This document shows, one piece after another, positions 43,027 to 53,924 of a stretch of 64,000 bases of DNA; position 1 is the first letter of the stretch; the number at the start of each line of letters is the position of its first letter. Under the pieces are notes generated by a model. The model worked only from the letters and a program-made list of their open reading frames with translations, searched no databases and was not told the origin of the DNA. The stretch lies in contig JAJHZJ010000061.1 of the NCBI GenBank assembly GCA_023548195.1, forward strand, positions 2,024,771-2,088,770, written 5' to 3'. The position numbers and the translations under genes are program-made. Source of the DNA: Bettongia penicillata ogilbyi. Taxonomy: Eukaryota; Chordata; Mammalia; Diprotodontia; Potoroidae.

Positions 43027-43594
43027 CAGAGGTTCCCAAGTGGATGATACCGCCCCTGGGGGTGGGGGCAGCCTCAGGTGCAATTGGGGGGCATTGACTA
43101 TAAATAAGGGAGTGGTGGAAGCATAAGGAAAGAAAGGAAAGTTTTGGAAAATCATTTGTAGGTGTTTCATCTGCTGTGTAACAGAATTAAAATAATAGTG
43201 ATTACATTATTTTCCAAATAAACACACAAAATGCAAGTTATAACTGATCAGCATCAAGTCAGCCAACAGGTCTTACCCATCAGGAGGTGAGTGTGTAGTG
43301 CATTGTTTTGAGGTCCGCTATACATTGCTAGGAATGTATGTGTAATGATTTGTTCACAACATAATAACTATATGGTTACATGATGCAATATTGTGTCATC
43401 AAAATTTCAATGCAAGAAAATCCCAAAAATTTACAATAAATTATTAAATTTAAGACATCACTTAAAAATATTTTATTTTTCTGAAATGACAGACACTTCA
43501 AAAAACCATTAAAGGGTAAAAAAGATTTCGGCGGGGGGATGCCGAGTAGTTTTTGAAAAGAGGGTGGGAGGTCAAATAAGTTTGGGAACCTCTG
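43027..43594. mobile_element. hAT-type DNA transposon, non-autonomous
   Basis: 568 bp starting CAGAGGTTCCCAAGTGG and ending ...AAGTTTGGGAACCTCTG, that is, terminal inverted repeats of about 14 bp. The G-rich subterminal sequence after each end is typical of a mammalian hAT family. A target-site duplication is not obvious. Its internal segment 43295-43529 has an inverted, highly similar copy at 44252-44448. Confidence 0.78.
43295..43529 (+). repeat. Inverted pair, arm 1 (inside hAT)
   Basis: Reverse complement found at 44252-44448 with about three substitutions, a one-base gap, and one internal deletion of about 36 bp in the other arm. Otherwise identical by eye. Confidence 0.9.
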
Positions 43595-43659
43595 GCTTAG
43601 GACCTCTTCAATTCTCTTCCAATTCTGACACTGTTTTATTCTGTGATTTGAAGACAGAC

Positions 43660-43800
43660 CGGAGGGGTTCAGATCTCATCTTGCTACTCACTAGCTGTGT
43701 AAATCAATTAATCCTTCGGATCCTTCTCTGTAAAACAGTAATATCACAGTACCCACACCTCACAGGGGTGATGCGGGGTTCAAATGAGGTGATGCCCAAG
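43660..43800 (+). mobile_element. MIR-type SINE
   Basis: 'ggggttcagatctcatcttgctactcactagctgtgtaaatcaatt', then 'tccttctctgtaaaacagtaatatcac'. Sense. Confidence 0.7.
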
Positions 43801-43824
43801 AGATGTCACTGAGGAAGACAAATT

Positions 43825-44045
43825 ATATTAGTTTTCAACATTTCTTTCCATAAGATTATGAGTTTCAAATTTTCTCCCTCTCCCTCCCCATGGTGGCATG
43901 CAATCTAATATACGCTCTACTTAGGTATTTGCATTAAACATTTTCACATTAGTCACGATGTAAAGAAGAATTCTAACTAATGGGAGGAATCATGAGAAAG
44001 AAGATACAAAACAACAAAAGAAAAGGAGAGTAAATGGCATGGAGG
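43825..44045 (-). mobile_element. L1 3' UTR fragment, antisense
   Basis: 'attagttttcaacatttctttccataagattatgagtttcaaattttctccc' is the antisense L1 3' end. 'gtaaagaagaattctaactaatggg' parallels 9935-9960. Strongly 5'-truncated. Confidence 0.75.
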
Positions 44046-44251
44046 AAGACAATGTTTATGAGAAGCACTTTACCACTCTACCCACCCCATATCACCCCCT
44101 GGTGTGTAATTGATTTTCCCAGATCATGCATAACTCCATCCACTGTGGTTTGGCTTAGGTTTCCCCTTCTCTTGAGGTCTCTGCTATCCCTCCTCCTTCA
44201 CCTAGGTATCTCTTAGAGATAATGAGATTAGCTTATGAGGGTTTTTTAAAA

Positions 44252-44448
44252 AAATCTTTTTTACCCTTTAATGGTTTTTTGAAGTGTCTGTCATTTCAGA
44301 AAAATAAAATATTTTTAAGTGATGTCTTAAATTTAATAATTTTGATGACACAATATTGCATTATGTAACCATATAGTATTATATTGTGAACAAATCATTA
44401 CACATACATTCCTAGCAATGCATAGCGGACCTCAAAACAATGCACTAC
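44252..44448 (-). repeat. Inverted pair, arm 2 (hAT internal segment)
   Basis: Copy of hAT interior 43295-43529 in reverse orientation, lacking about 36 bp where 'aaatt' flanks the gap. No terminal inverted repeats of the family are visible at its ends, so it is either a fragment of a longer element or a local inverted duplicate. Confidence 0.88.
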
Positions 44449-45214
44449 TAGTTCCATGTAGCTTCCTCCTTTCACTGAAAAGCTTTGAAAATACAGGTTA
44501 TAAATAAAATTCATTAAGTGCCCTGATCCCCCACAAACTCTATTGCTTGCCAAAGAGAGAGGGTGGTCTTTTAGCCAGCTGAATTTGATGTAATTAATTA
44601 TACACAAATTTCCCTGTCCATTCATTGCACTCAATAGACCAAGCCAGGGTATGCTTAAAACCATCTTTGTATTTATCTAGTAAAATTTTTAAAACACAAA
44701 TAAGCAATAAGTAAAAATTTTAAAATAAACATTTAGTAATAAATCATATCAGTTATATGTTCTAATAAAATGGAAAGGAGAAATGAAGAATAGGATAAAT
44801 TCACCACATTCTAACAATTTCTCCAGGTAGCCATAACTCAGTCCTTGCTAGATTTTCTTAAGCTGAGTGGTGAAGCAGGCAAAGATAAAAAAACTCCAGC
44901 TGCTGGGAGGTTTAGAGCCAGTGTCCTGGAAAGCATCTTCCATCTGCTGTTGCTTCTGCTCCAATTCTCTCTCCCTCAGTCCTTCTCTAGAGAGATTTAA
45001 AAATTCCCACCCATAATATAAAATTCTGCTTCCCAATTGCAATACAACAGCTTCATTTCTTCCCAAGCTGGGAAGAAATACAACCCCCAGGGTCTTTAGT
45101 AACCTAGGCTCCCTCAAAAGGCAGACAATTCAAATCTTCCCAAAATAACTGTTACAGAAGGGAAATTCTCAAAGTACTGCATTGAATATTATTTTTTACT
45201 TATTTCATCCCCTT
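44449..45214. other. Unassigned stretch
   Basis: Could include the rest of a longer hAT relative. The minus frame 44398-44664 (88 codons) starts in the duplicated hAT segment. No recognisable gene. Confidence 0.3.
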
Positions 45215-45320
45215 TATTTTATAGATGGAAAAACTGAGGCCCAGAAAGGTCGATACCTTGCCGAGGGTAAAGACAAATGATAAGGCGAGGTTAGATTTGA
45301 ATCTTGGACCTTTGACTAGG
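45215..45320 (-). mobile_element. MIR-type SINE fragment, antisense
   Basis: 'ttttatagatggaaaaactgaggcccagaaaggtcgat' and 'gttagatttgaatcttggacc'. Confidence 0.7.
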
Positions 45321-45324
45321 GATC

Positions 45325-45900
45325 AGAATCACAAAGTGTCAGGATTGGGAGGAATCTCTACGGTCTAGTCCAACACATACTTGGACAAAGAAGAATTCCT
45401 TTTACACCATTGCTGATGAGTAGTCATACAGGCACTATTAGACGTGTGAAAGGAAACCAGTACTCCTGAAGGTAGCTCATTCTACTTTTGCACAGCTTGT
45501 TAAGCAAGATTTTCTTTACATTTAGCCAAAATTTGATTCTTTGTAACTTCTGCCTGTGTTCCCTAGTTCTGTCCTCTGGGGCCAAGAACAGGTCTAATAA
45601 TTCTGAAGTACTTGAAGATCTCTCAAGTTCCACTCAGTTGTCTCTTTTCTAAACATTCCCTTTTTCCTTGAAAAGATCCTAATATATTGTAACCTTGTGT
45701 ATTTTTTTTATACTTGCTGCTTTACTTTAGATGAGCTCCAACGGTCAATGTCCTTCCTAAAAGAGATGCCAAGAATTGAACGCAACACTCCAGCCATGTT
45801 TGACTGTATCAGAGTACTAATCACTTTCACTATGGACATCATGTTGTTACCATGAAACCATATAGTCTTTGGAATAGAATGGATTCCACATGTGGGCTGA
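45325..45900 (-). mobile_element. CR1/L3-type LINE, antisense
   Basis: Antisense tail and coding phrases in order: 'aatcacaaagtgtcaggattgggagg', 'ggtctagtccaacac', 'ggtagctcattctacttttgcacagct', 'ttccctagttctgtcctctggggcc', 'ctccaacggtcaatgtccttcc', 'aattgaacgcaacactccagcc'. Complementary to the element type at 38430-39070. Confidence 0.82.
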
Positions 45901-46139
45901 AGCATCTCTCAGACCCAGCTCAGAATTTTACTCCCTTCTTTTCGCAAGAATGAGTGAACAAAGAAGGAATCGATCTTTGCATACATACGCTTGGTGCTCA
46001 ATTTTTTTTTAAATTTTTTGTTTTGACTACACAGAAATTTTCTCCTGTGTACTATCCACAGATAGATAACTCAAGAACAATGGTGGTAAGACCTGGCTAG
46101 AGAACATCCTTTTCAGTTATCATTGGTATTAGCTTCACT

Positions 46140-46270
46140 GAATTCAATTCAGTTCAACAAACATTTTTTTTAATGCCTGTGATATATGCAGGATACTTTT
46201 TGCTATCGTAGGTGCTAAGGATACAAAAACAAGGTTAAAAAAAATCCTAAAGTGCTAATAACTTAAATCA
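46140..46270 (-). mobile_element. L2 LINE 3' fragment, antisense
   Basis: 'ttcaacaaacattttttttaatgcctgtgatatatgcagg' and 'ggtgctaaggatacaaaaacaagg' are the antisense L2 end. Confidence 0.65.
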
Positions 46271-46797
46271 TAGTCTGACTTTGCTACTTTGGTAGAAAAA
46301 TTATTAGTCTGAATACAATAGTGATTCCCTATTGACAGAAAGATTCTGCATTTATTTCTGTTTGTAGGTAATATTTTGCTGATTATAATTAACCTTGGAA
46401 GAACCATTCTCAAAAGAGACTGTCTACGTCTGCTATCACAAAGGAAAACAAAGTAAATGAAGAATGCATGTTGCTAAGATTATAGATACAATTGAGCAGT
46501 TAACATATTTGTACAGGTGCTACAGAGAAGCAATAAGCTGAGCCCTGGATTTAAAAGGAGAAAGACTCCTTTGGAGACTTCTAGGCTGGGCATCTCTGTG
46601 CCACTTTGGGAGCTCTGGTAAAAAGGGCAGGTGGGTGATGCTCCTGTTTCAGTTGAGGATAGTAAGGATTCTAAAGCTGCCTGGTTGAGGTGAGGAGGGA
46701 GAATTAATGCATCTTAAAGGGACTTCCCTTGTGCCCTGATTCAAAATTGAGTATTTTTCTTGTTCTAAGATTTATTAAAAATAAAGGTTGCTGGTTT

Positions 46798-46800
<3 letters not shown>
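46271..46800. other. No gene or clear repeat seen
   Basis: Single-copy-looking up to the GA tract. Confidence 0.35.

Positions 46801-46881
<81 letters not shown>
46801..46881. repeat. (GA)n microsatellite
   Basis: About 80 bases of uninterrupted GA. Confidence 0.97.
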
Positions 46882-46883
<2 letters not shown>

Positions 46884-47017
46884 GACAGAACCATATTGCA
46901 GGGATTCCCCAACTGCACACTGCCCCCAAAGCCTGTATCTTCTTAATATCAACATTTTCTTGGAATTCTACAGGCCCTGGAATGGGTTATATAGGATACT
47001 AAAATGATCAATCTAAA

Positions 47018-47165
47018 TCTAGAAGGGAACTTCAGAGGTCTAATAACAACCGCCTTTGTTGTTCTGAAGAAACTGAGTCATAGAGTAAGTTGGAGAGGCT
47101 TGTCATCAATTTGGTCACAGTGTGATCAGCTACTGGAACTCTGCAAGTTTGCCTACTAAAGGATG
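47018..47165 (-). mobile_element. MIR-type SINE, antisense, diverged
   Basis: 'gaagggaacttcagaggtctaataac', 'tctgaagaaactgagtcatagag' and a decayed core. Confidence 0.55.
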
Positions 47166-47239
47166 GTGGGAAGGAGCCACACAGAACGAACCTGGGATCA
47201 TTGAAGTAGTCTCCTTGTGAGGATAGCAAGCTGGTTAGA

Positions 47240-47285
47240 TAAATGATTGATAGGTAGGACAAGTAGGTAGGTAGACAGATAATAG
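47240..47285. repeat. Degenerate GATA/GTAG-type tandem repeat
   Basis: Runs of gata, gtag and taggtagg units around a short SINE boundary. Confidence 0.6.
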
Positions 47286-47314
47286 CTAGACTGATCCTTC
47301 TTGATTTTAAATCA

Positions 47315-47410
47315 CAACTCTCCAGAGCTTCAATTTCCTCATTTGTAAAGCAAGGAATGAAATTACCTCTGATGTCTCTTTGTGGCTCTGGCTCCCTGTG
47401 ATCCAAATCC
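47315..47410 (+). mobile_element. MIR-type SINE tail
   Basis: 'agagcttcaatttcctcatttgtaaagcaaggaatg' followed by a decayed 'ctctgatgtctctttgtggctctggctccctgtgatcc'. Confidence 0.6.
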
Positions 47411-47489
47411 TAGAGTCATATCATCCTCTTCCTCTTGAAATTACTCTAATTATTCTTTGTGTACTTCTCACTTAGATTATTCACTTGGT

Positions 47490-47690
47490 TGCATAGGCAC
47501 ATCGCTCAATAAAATACAAACTCCTTGACCACAGGGATTTAGCTTACTTATGTATTGGTCTTTTTATCCACAAAGACTAGCTGCACCTGTAAGCTACTTG
47601 ATGGCAAGGATTTTCACTTGTCTATTTCCCGAGTGCCTGGCAAGGTGCCTAGTCATGGTAGGTTCTTAATAAATGCTTTTTGATTGATAG
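47490..47690 (+). mobile_element. L2 LINE 3' end(s), sense
   Basis: Two successive L2-type ends: 'aatacaaactccttgaccacaggg' and 'aagctacttgatggcaagg...gtgcctggcaaggtgcctagtcatggtaggttcttaataaatgc'. Confidence 0.65.
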
Positions 47691-48069
47691 ATACTTGTTG
47701 AATTGACAGTTAAATAAAAACCAAGAGAAAGTAGTCTTAGGAATGATTCCAGGATAAGAGCGATATCTTTGGAGAATGTTTTTAAGGTTTTCAGGTACCC
47801 TAGTAGATTTGTAGCAGAAAAGTGAACCAAAAGTGAACCAAGTAAGAAAGGTGTTTGTGAAGACTCTCAAGCTCAAATCATTTCTAAGCGGCTATTCAAA
47901 TGTACAAATCTAGCTCCCCAAGAATAAATGAATCCGTACGACTACTGATAGCTTCGGGAAAACATGTGCCAATTAGGGTACTCCCAAAGCAAAACACCCT
48001 GCCCAGGTCTTCACTGCATCACATCCTAGTTTATGGTCACTTGAACTTAAACTGCGATTTTCTTGCTTT

Positions 48070-48125
48070 TGTTATTTCAAGGGCTTAGTAAAGTACTCAA
48101 CACGTAACGTAATAAATATCTTTCG
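48070..48125 (+). mobile_element. L2 terminal scrap
   Basis: 'gggcttagtaaagtactcaacacgtaacgtaataaatat' resembles the L2 end box. Confidence 0.45.
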
Positions 48126-48139
48126 TGCGATTTTTAGTT

Positions 48140-50430
48140 GTGGTCCTGGTTGACTTTATTCTCTCTTTCGGGAAACCGAGGTCCTCAGTAGAAAAAAATA
48201 AATGCACCCTCCTCCCTCTGCACCTACCCTACGGGCACATTCCGCCTCCAGTCCCTCCTCATTCTTATGCAAAGGTCTGGTCTTTTAAAAATATTATAAA
48301 ATAATTTCCTCCACACCTATTTAACAGAATAAACCACAAATAATCTGATTCTCCTTTCCTGGGCTTGCTTTCCATGCTGCCTACTCTTTAGAGAAGCTCT
48401 CCCTTTTCTAGGTTTCCGGTCCTCTTTGTTCTTGCCTGTTTATTTTTCCCCTGCGTTTTCAAGGCTTCCCTGGGCTGTTTGGTTTCCAATTGTCCTTTCA
48501 CTTTCTTCTATTTCTTTGTTCTCTCTCGATTCCAACTTCTATGGCCCTTTGTGTACATGTGGATGTGCGCGCGCGCCAAGTACGCTGGCATTCTCACTGC
48601 GATAGGACTGAGCTGCTGCTCGGTGGCAGTGGCAGCGCCCTTGACTTGACTTTCTGCAGGGGATACAATGGGCATCAGCTGGTGGCCTTACAAAACTCAT
48701 ATTCTTACTGCTCCGTAGGTTCCTTACGAAAAGGGCCTACGGGCTGACCCCGAGGTGTGTTCTAGCCCCTATAGGTCACCCGCACACGTTCACCTAGATG
48801 CTTCAGCATCTCCCTCACTCATGGACTCTCTTCAGTATCCAGGAAAACGATCCTTCCGCCGTCAGGTGGTACGAAGATGGGGCGGGGCTTTTTAGGAGTC
48901 CAGACCGAAAATAATCGATTTAACGTGTGTGGGTGCTCGTGAGCACGCGCACGCAAAACCGTGGGGTCCAGCTGGAGGGGAAAGCAGATCGACACAGCGA
49001 AATCACAAGGAACTCACAGGACCAGTCCTTTGCTATCTATGTTCCACGACCAAAAATGTTCACGCGATGGAGAGCGGCCAACTAGAGTCCCTGAAACCCT
49101 TTGATTATTTCTCAGAAAGTGCTTAGGGTTTGGAAAGAAAATTAGTTTCCAGACTCTCTCCCTGTCCCTCGCCTCCTTTTCTCTTTCTCTGCATCTGTAA
49201 AATGTAGATTTTCGTTTCGGAGAAGGGGAGGAGGCCACATGTAAACAAAGACCACATAAACGAACAGGCGCCTTGTAATTGAGGAGGCGTATGCTCAGTG
49301 TCATACGGTTTTCCTTAAAATGAAGTGCAAGGACTTTTATGGGGATTCCTGTGAGTGTGTTTGAGTTCGGGGAGTTGTTCTGCCCATCTGAAGTCTACCC
49401 AGTATATCTAACAGTAAAGGCGGGGAGGTGCCTGGAGATACGTATGATTTGGGTTAAGGGGGAGGATTTCCCCGCAAAATGTGGAACTATTGGGATAAGG
49501 CAACTGAAGTACAAACCCAACGACTTGGGCAATGCAACACGAAAAATAAAAGCAATTATGCAAAATTGAAAAGGGGGGAGGGGGAGAAAGACGCTGTGAA
49601 AAGTTTCCATGGAGCTATATATTGGAAATATAAAGTAGCCATTCCTAAGCACAGTGTATATCTGTATACAAAGTATGTAACATACAAAGTATGAATGTGT
49701 CACATTTTGACTCTTCAAAGTAATGCATCAGGATTTGCTTCATAAAAGCAGCTACTAAACCCACCACTGACCCCATTTTCAGACGTAGGGAGAATGTCCT
49801 CAGAAAGAAAGACATTTCTAAACTTAAAAAGGAACATTTTTTCCATATGAAACGGAATAGCTGGGATTTGGATTTTTTTTTTTCCTATGCCTTGAAAAAA
49901 ACAGCTTTCCTCTTGCTGTGGTGAATTCATCCTCCAAAAGTGAATGGAAATGGGTGTCCCAAAGAAGGGGAGGGGAGAAGTGGCCTGTGAAAACATGTGT
50001 TCTTATTTATGGAGGGGGAGGTACATGAGTGTGAAAAATCAAGAGGAAAAAATTGGGGAGGGAGGTCAAAATGGAGAGGGTTACTTATTTTTTCCATTTG
50101 TGTGTCTCTAGAAAAAGTACAAATGGTTTCATTATCGGGGGTGTGTGGAATTTGAACAAATGTAATCTGATACAAACTAAAGAAAAAGCCCAGGCGGGTG
50201 GAATATTTTCTTTAAAGAGGTCCTAAAAAGTCACAGAGTAGAGACCATGGACTCCCTGATGAGAGACACAAGGAGCTGCCTGATTGGCTGCATTCTCCAG
50301 CGCTTGGGGAAGCCCCGAGATCTGTTTAGAAGCTCCACCCTCCCCGCCAATATGTTTTAGTAGAAACGTACTCGGGATTTTAACGGCTTTGTCCCCCTCC
50401 TAACATCCCCAGTAGATTAGCAAATGTTCG
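48140..50430. other. Repeat-poor 2.3-kb block
   Basis: I see no interspersed repeat here, whereas elsewhere one occurs every few hundred bases. It contains the CpG-rich core described next and two CCAAT-type boxes (ATTGG at 50283-50287, CCAAT at 50347-50351). The open frames in it are short (the longest is 107 codons, minus, 49395-49718) and unrecognisable. A promoter, enhancer or noncoding first exon is possible. Confidence 0.5.
48560..49310. promoter_or_regulatory. CpG-rich core with GC box, candidate promoter or enhancer
   Basis: Roughly 40-45 CpG dinucleotides in about 750 bp by eye, in a window that otherwise has very few. It includes a GC box GGGGCGGGGC at 48879-48888 (Sp1-type), a palindrome GTGCTCGTGAGCAC at 48933-48946 abutting GCGCACGC (NRF1-like), and a forkhead-like GTAAACA near 49242. 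Transcript direction cannot be read from the sequence. Its function is inference. Confidence 0.5.
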
Positions 50431-50439
50431 GCAATTTTT

Positions 50440-50570
50440 AGCAAGTTGCCTAGGGCACTAAGAAGTTAAGCAATTTGCCGGAGGTTCCACAGTCGGTAGG
50501 TCAGAGGCGGAATATGAACCTAGGTCTTGTTGATTGTAAGGCCAGGTCTCTAGCCAGGGCACTTTGCTAT
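50440..50570 (-). mobile_element. MIR-type SINE, antisense
   Basis: 'aagaagttaagcaatttgccggaggttccacagtcggtaggtcagaggcggaatatgaacctagg'. Confidence 0.75.
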
Positions 50571-50624
50571 TGCTCTCTCCCCTGGGGTTGCAGGTGATTA
50601 AATTTAGCCACCTCAGGTAAATTA

Positions 50625-50705
50625 ACCCCCTTGTATCCACAGCACTTAGCACAGCACCGGCAAATTCACAGTAAATTTAATAAACGCTTGTTGACTGAAT
50701 GACCT
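50625..50705 (+). mobile_element. L2 terminal fragment, sense
   Basis: 'tgtatccacagcacttagcacagcaccggcaaattcacagtaaatttaataaacgcttgttgactgaatga'. Confidence 0.75.
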
Positions 50706-51289
50706 TCCCTCCTCCCCTCGTCGAATAGAGGAGATGCTTTTCCCCTTTGTGTCTCCTTACAGATGGCTCTCCCTGGGTTCATAATTGAGATGGTGGAGAT
50801 GGGCTTGAGGTTGTACTGTATAAATTTGCACTTGTGATCTGTTGCCCTGTCAGTCTGTGACAGACCTTCCAGAGCTCCTGCTGTGTAGAGACTATTGTAG
50901 TTGGAAGGAAGAAGGAAAGGCAAGTAAGAAGTAAAAGGTATGGGCAGTGGCACTTCTCCCCTCCCCCCAAGAAACCATATAAATGTCCTTCAGATATTTG
51001 GAAGGTCTCAGGTGAGGAGGGGGGTATGATCTTTTACTGTCTCTCTCCCCCTCTCTTCCTTTCGCCTTCTCTCCTTCTCCACCTCCCCCCCATGGAGGCA
51101 GGCAACTAGTCTAATTTTTTTGAAGTCTAACATCAGTTGGGTGCTCTACAGTCAATAATTCATCAGCCTCCTGATCCTCGTTATCATGGTGAGCAACATT
51201 CAGGACATTTATTCTGTAACTGCAATGTATGACAAGCCTTGGGGGAGACACCTAAAATTGATTAAATCATATATCCTGCCTTTATACAG
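50706..51289. other. No gene seen; possible antisense L2 trace at right
   Basis: 'acatttattctgtaactgcaatgtatgacaagccttggggg...tcctgcctttatacagcttg' (about 51205-51290) may be antisense L2. The rest is single-copy-looking. Confidence 0.35.
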
Positions 51290-51455
51290 CTTGTTTTTCT
51301 TTTTTTTGGGGGGGGGGGGGCGGTAATAGACAGTCAGGGTTAAGTGACTTGCCCAGAGTCACAAAACTTACCAAGTATCTGAAGTCAGGTTTGAACTCAA
51401 TCCTCCTGCCTGCAGGGCTGGTGCTCCATCCACTTCTCTGTTTAGCTGCCCCCAG
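51290..51455 (-). mobile_element. tRNA-headed SINE, antisense, with T/G homopolymer end
   Basis: Begins with a T run directly joined to 13 G (51308-51320), then 'gggttaagtgacttgcccagagtcacaaaac', 'gaagtcaggtttgaactcaatcctcc' and 'gctggtgctccatccac'. The homopolymer end marks a comparatively young copy. Confidence 0.85.
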
Positions 51456-51529
51456 CGTGCTTTCAAATGATAGAAATGTGGAATGCTTAAAGCATCTGTG
51501 ATTGACTCAGTATTGGGTACTTCTGCTAC

Positions 51530-51650
51530 CAACACGTAATTGCCATTTAATAGATAAACTTCAGAGAGTAGCCTGAAGTTGAATAAATGTTAAGTGACTT
51601 GCCCAAGGTCACACAACTCTTAAGTGACAGATGTGGTGAGCACTTTGCCC
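51530..51650 (-). mobile_element. MIR-type SINE fragment, antisense
   Basis: 'tgttaagtgacttgcccaaggtcacacaactcttaagtgacag'. Confidence 0.75.
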
Positions 51651-51809
51651 ACAATTCTCATTTTGCTTCCAGTTCCACAATAACTGTTGGCTGATTTTGT
51701 GATTCTTTAACCCTTACATGATTTCTTATCAGAACCCCCCTTTCCATGTAATACTAGTCTGCTGTGTATCACATTTCCTTATTATTGTTGTTATAGATGA
51801 TATATTTCA

Positions 51810-51990
51810 TTGGTTCAGGGAACTTCCACTACAAATGCAGGTCAGTATCTTCCCCACAAACTTAGAGAGCTGCCTAGAAAGTTGAGAGCTTGTGTCTTGC
51901 CCCTGTCCTGTCAGAGGCAGGACTTGAACCCAGGCCTTCCTGGCTTTGAGGCAAGCCGTCTATCCATACCACTTAACCTCTCAGATAATT
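51810..51990 (-). mobile_element. MIR-related marsupial SINE, antisense
   Basis: 'ggttcagggaacttccactacaaatgcaggtcag', 'cttagagagctgcctag' and 'gtcagaggcaggacttgaacccaggccttcctgg...tctatccataccac'. A distinct SINE subtype with an extra 5' module. Confidence 0.7.
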
Positions 51991-52110
51991 GTACCTTGCA
52001 TTTATATAGCACTTTAAGATTTTAAAAGTGCTTTCTTCTCATCTGACATCGGTAGTAGCAAATGTTGAGGTCTGAATTTGAACCTGTATCTCCTGATTCT
52101 AGGCAAACTG
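51991..52110 (-). mobile_element. THER1/MIR-type SINE fragment, antisense
   Basis: 'ttgcatttatatagcactttaagattttaaaagtgctttcttctcatctg', then a decayed 'gaatttgaacctgtatctcctgattctagg'. Confidence 0.65.
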
Positions 52111-52436
52111 TTCCTTCTGCTCCCCCACATCTTTGTGCTATAGAATCAAGTGACTAAAATTTGCAAATGCCTGCTGTGCAAGGTATTATGCTCAGCATGG
52201 GGATGGGGGAGGGGGGATGATTGGGGGATGTGGAGATACAGATGTGTAATAACTGGCGCCTCCGAAAGCCCAGCGATCACAGAGGGGGAGTGACCGTTGT
52301 AGGCAAGAGTTAACAGCCGCAGATATGGGTAATTCTCATTTCTCTTAATACTTATAAATTAATTGTCCTAACACAGTATCCTGAGGCACAGAAATTAAAA
52401 CGTCTTTGTTATCATTATCCGGAAGTGCTCCAGTTA
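52111..52436. other. No gene or clear repeat seen
   Basis: Includes a G-rich 'ggggatgggggaggggggatgattggggg' patch near 52200 with G4 potential. Confidence 0.4.
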
Positions 52437-52545
52437 AGTGGACTATAAACTCCCTGAAGGCAGGCACAATTCTTTAGCAATACTCTGTTTTACCTGGAGT
52501 AAACACTTAAATGCCTGTTGGCTTTGATGCTGATTAAATGACTCA
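52437..52545 (+). mobile_element. L2 3' fragment, sense
   Basis: 'gtggactataaactccctgaaggcaggcacaattctttag' and 'cacttaaatgcctgttggc'. Confidence 0.65.
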
Positions 52546-52889
52546 CTTGGCTTGGTCAGCCCTCGGACAGGGAGAACATCTCTGTATAAATGAATAAAAT
52601 AGAAGGGGGTGAGAGCTTGAGATGGAGAAGAAAAATTGACATGGTCCCATTCCCTAAGCCTCCCTTGTTGAAACCTTATCCCCTTCCCACAACCTGTGAG
52701 CAAGCGGAAGCAGAAGAGGAAAAGAGGGGCAATGTATGGTAGAAGATGGTAACTTGCACGACGCTGTAAGTTGGTGACCAGTTCCAAGCCAATCTTCTGT
52801 TTCTGCCTTTGACCTCAGAAGTCATGTAGCACTCAGTGAGTGTTCTGTCCCTCTCGGTGGTGCTCACTTGTGTTCCCACCCCACATATG
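52546..52889. other. No gene or clear repeat seen
   Basis: A 114-codon minus frame (52443-52787) runs through it and into L2 sequence. It has no recognisable domain. Confidence 0.35.
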
Positions 52890-52990
52890 TAGGCTGTTTT
52901 TCTTAGCTACACAGGGATTCACCTTGGGGGCAGGCATAACATTTTATCTTTGTCTTTCCCACGACACTTAAAACATAGTAGACATTGTGT
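52890..52990 (+). mobile_element. L2 3' fragment, sense
   Basis: 'gggggcaggcataacattttatctttgtctttcccacgacacttaaaacatagtagac'. Confidence 0.55.
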
Positions 52991-53164
52991 TTGTTGCTAG
53001 GAAAAATGAAGATGGGGAGGAACAAGAAAATAAAATCCATTAAAGAAGACCCAGAATACAGCTTTCCCCTCCATCTCCAATCCAAGGTGCTGGCCAGAGG
53101 AAGGCAGGAAGGGAAAGCAGAGGGAGAGAAGACTGAAGGCAGGGCTGAGCTTCAGCCTTGGAAA

Positions 53165-53255
53165 ATTCCTTCAGGACAGGGACTATGGAGTTTTTTCATC
53201 TTTTCTATTTTTAGCACAAAGCCAGGTGCTCAATAAATGTTTATTAAATTGATAA
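53165..53255 (+). mobile_element. L2 3' fragment, sense
   Basis: 'ccttcaggacagggactatgg' and 'tagcacaaagccaggtgctcaataaatgtttattaaattg'. Confidence 0.7.
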
Positions 53256-53269
53256 TCTTCAGCTCATTT

Positions 53270-53440
53270 CTACAGAATCTCAAAGCCAGAAGGGCCCTTA
53301 AGATCATCTGGCCAAACCTTGCTCTCCTACTTCCATTTTATAGATAAGAAAACTGAAATTCAGAAAACTGAAATTCATTAATTGAGGTTCCTATGGTTAG
53401 TAAACACAGTCAGAATTTGAATACAGGTCTCCAGCCCTTT
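53270..53440 (-). mobile_element. MIR-type SINE, antisense
   Basis: 'agaatctcaaagccagaagggcccttaagatcatctgg', 'cattttatagataagaaaactgaaattcag'. A tandem duplication of 'aaaactgaaattca' sits inside it. Confidence 0.75.
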
Positions 53441-53924
53441 CCACCTTGGTGGAACACCTGTGCTGTTCATTGATCTGCAAATGAATGCATATATAATAGT
53501 TTATTCCTGCCTGACCTCATTTCCCCCAAAAGGCTGAGGTTAAAAAAAAAAAATAGCAAGCTTTAAGCTGCTGTGAACTCTTCTTTAAGGTGGGGTGGGA
53601 AGAAGAGGGGAGGGAGAGTTTGAGTGATTTAATTTCTACCCACTATCCAGGCTGACAATTCTAGTACTAGATTGCTCTTAATTATTTAGGATAGTCAGTA
53701 TATGTGCAACGAAGCCAAATTCAAAGTATGAGTGTTAGGTAGATAGGTTTGTTCCTCACGGAGAAAAGCCTTTTCTAAGGGCTACAAATTATATCCCTAA
53801 TTCCAGGCATCATTCATTATTGCAAATGCATATGAGAACTTGATGGGAGAGGTAGGTACAAATATGTCACTATGGTTAGAAAATACAAATTACCTGCCAT
53901 GATGCCGGTATGTAATGAGGTTAG
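53441..53924. other. No gene or clear repeat seen
   Basis: Single-copy-looking with a poly(A) near 53545. Confidence 0.4.

Noticed and set aside
46799..47002. 67-codon Arg-Glu open frame
   Set aside because: Translation of the (GA)n repeat running into unrelated sequence.
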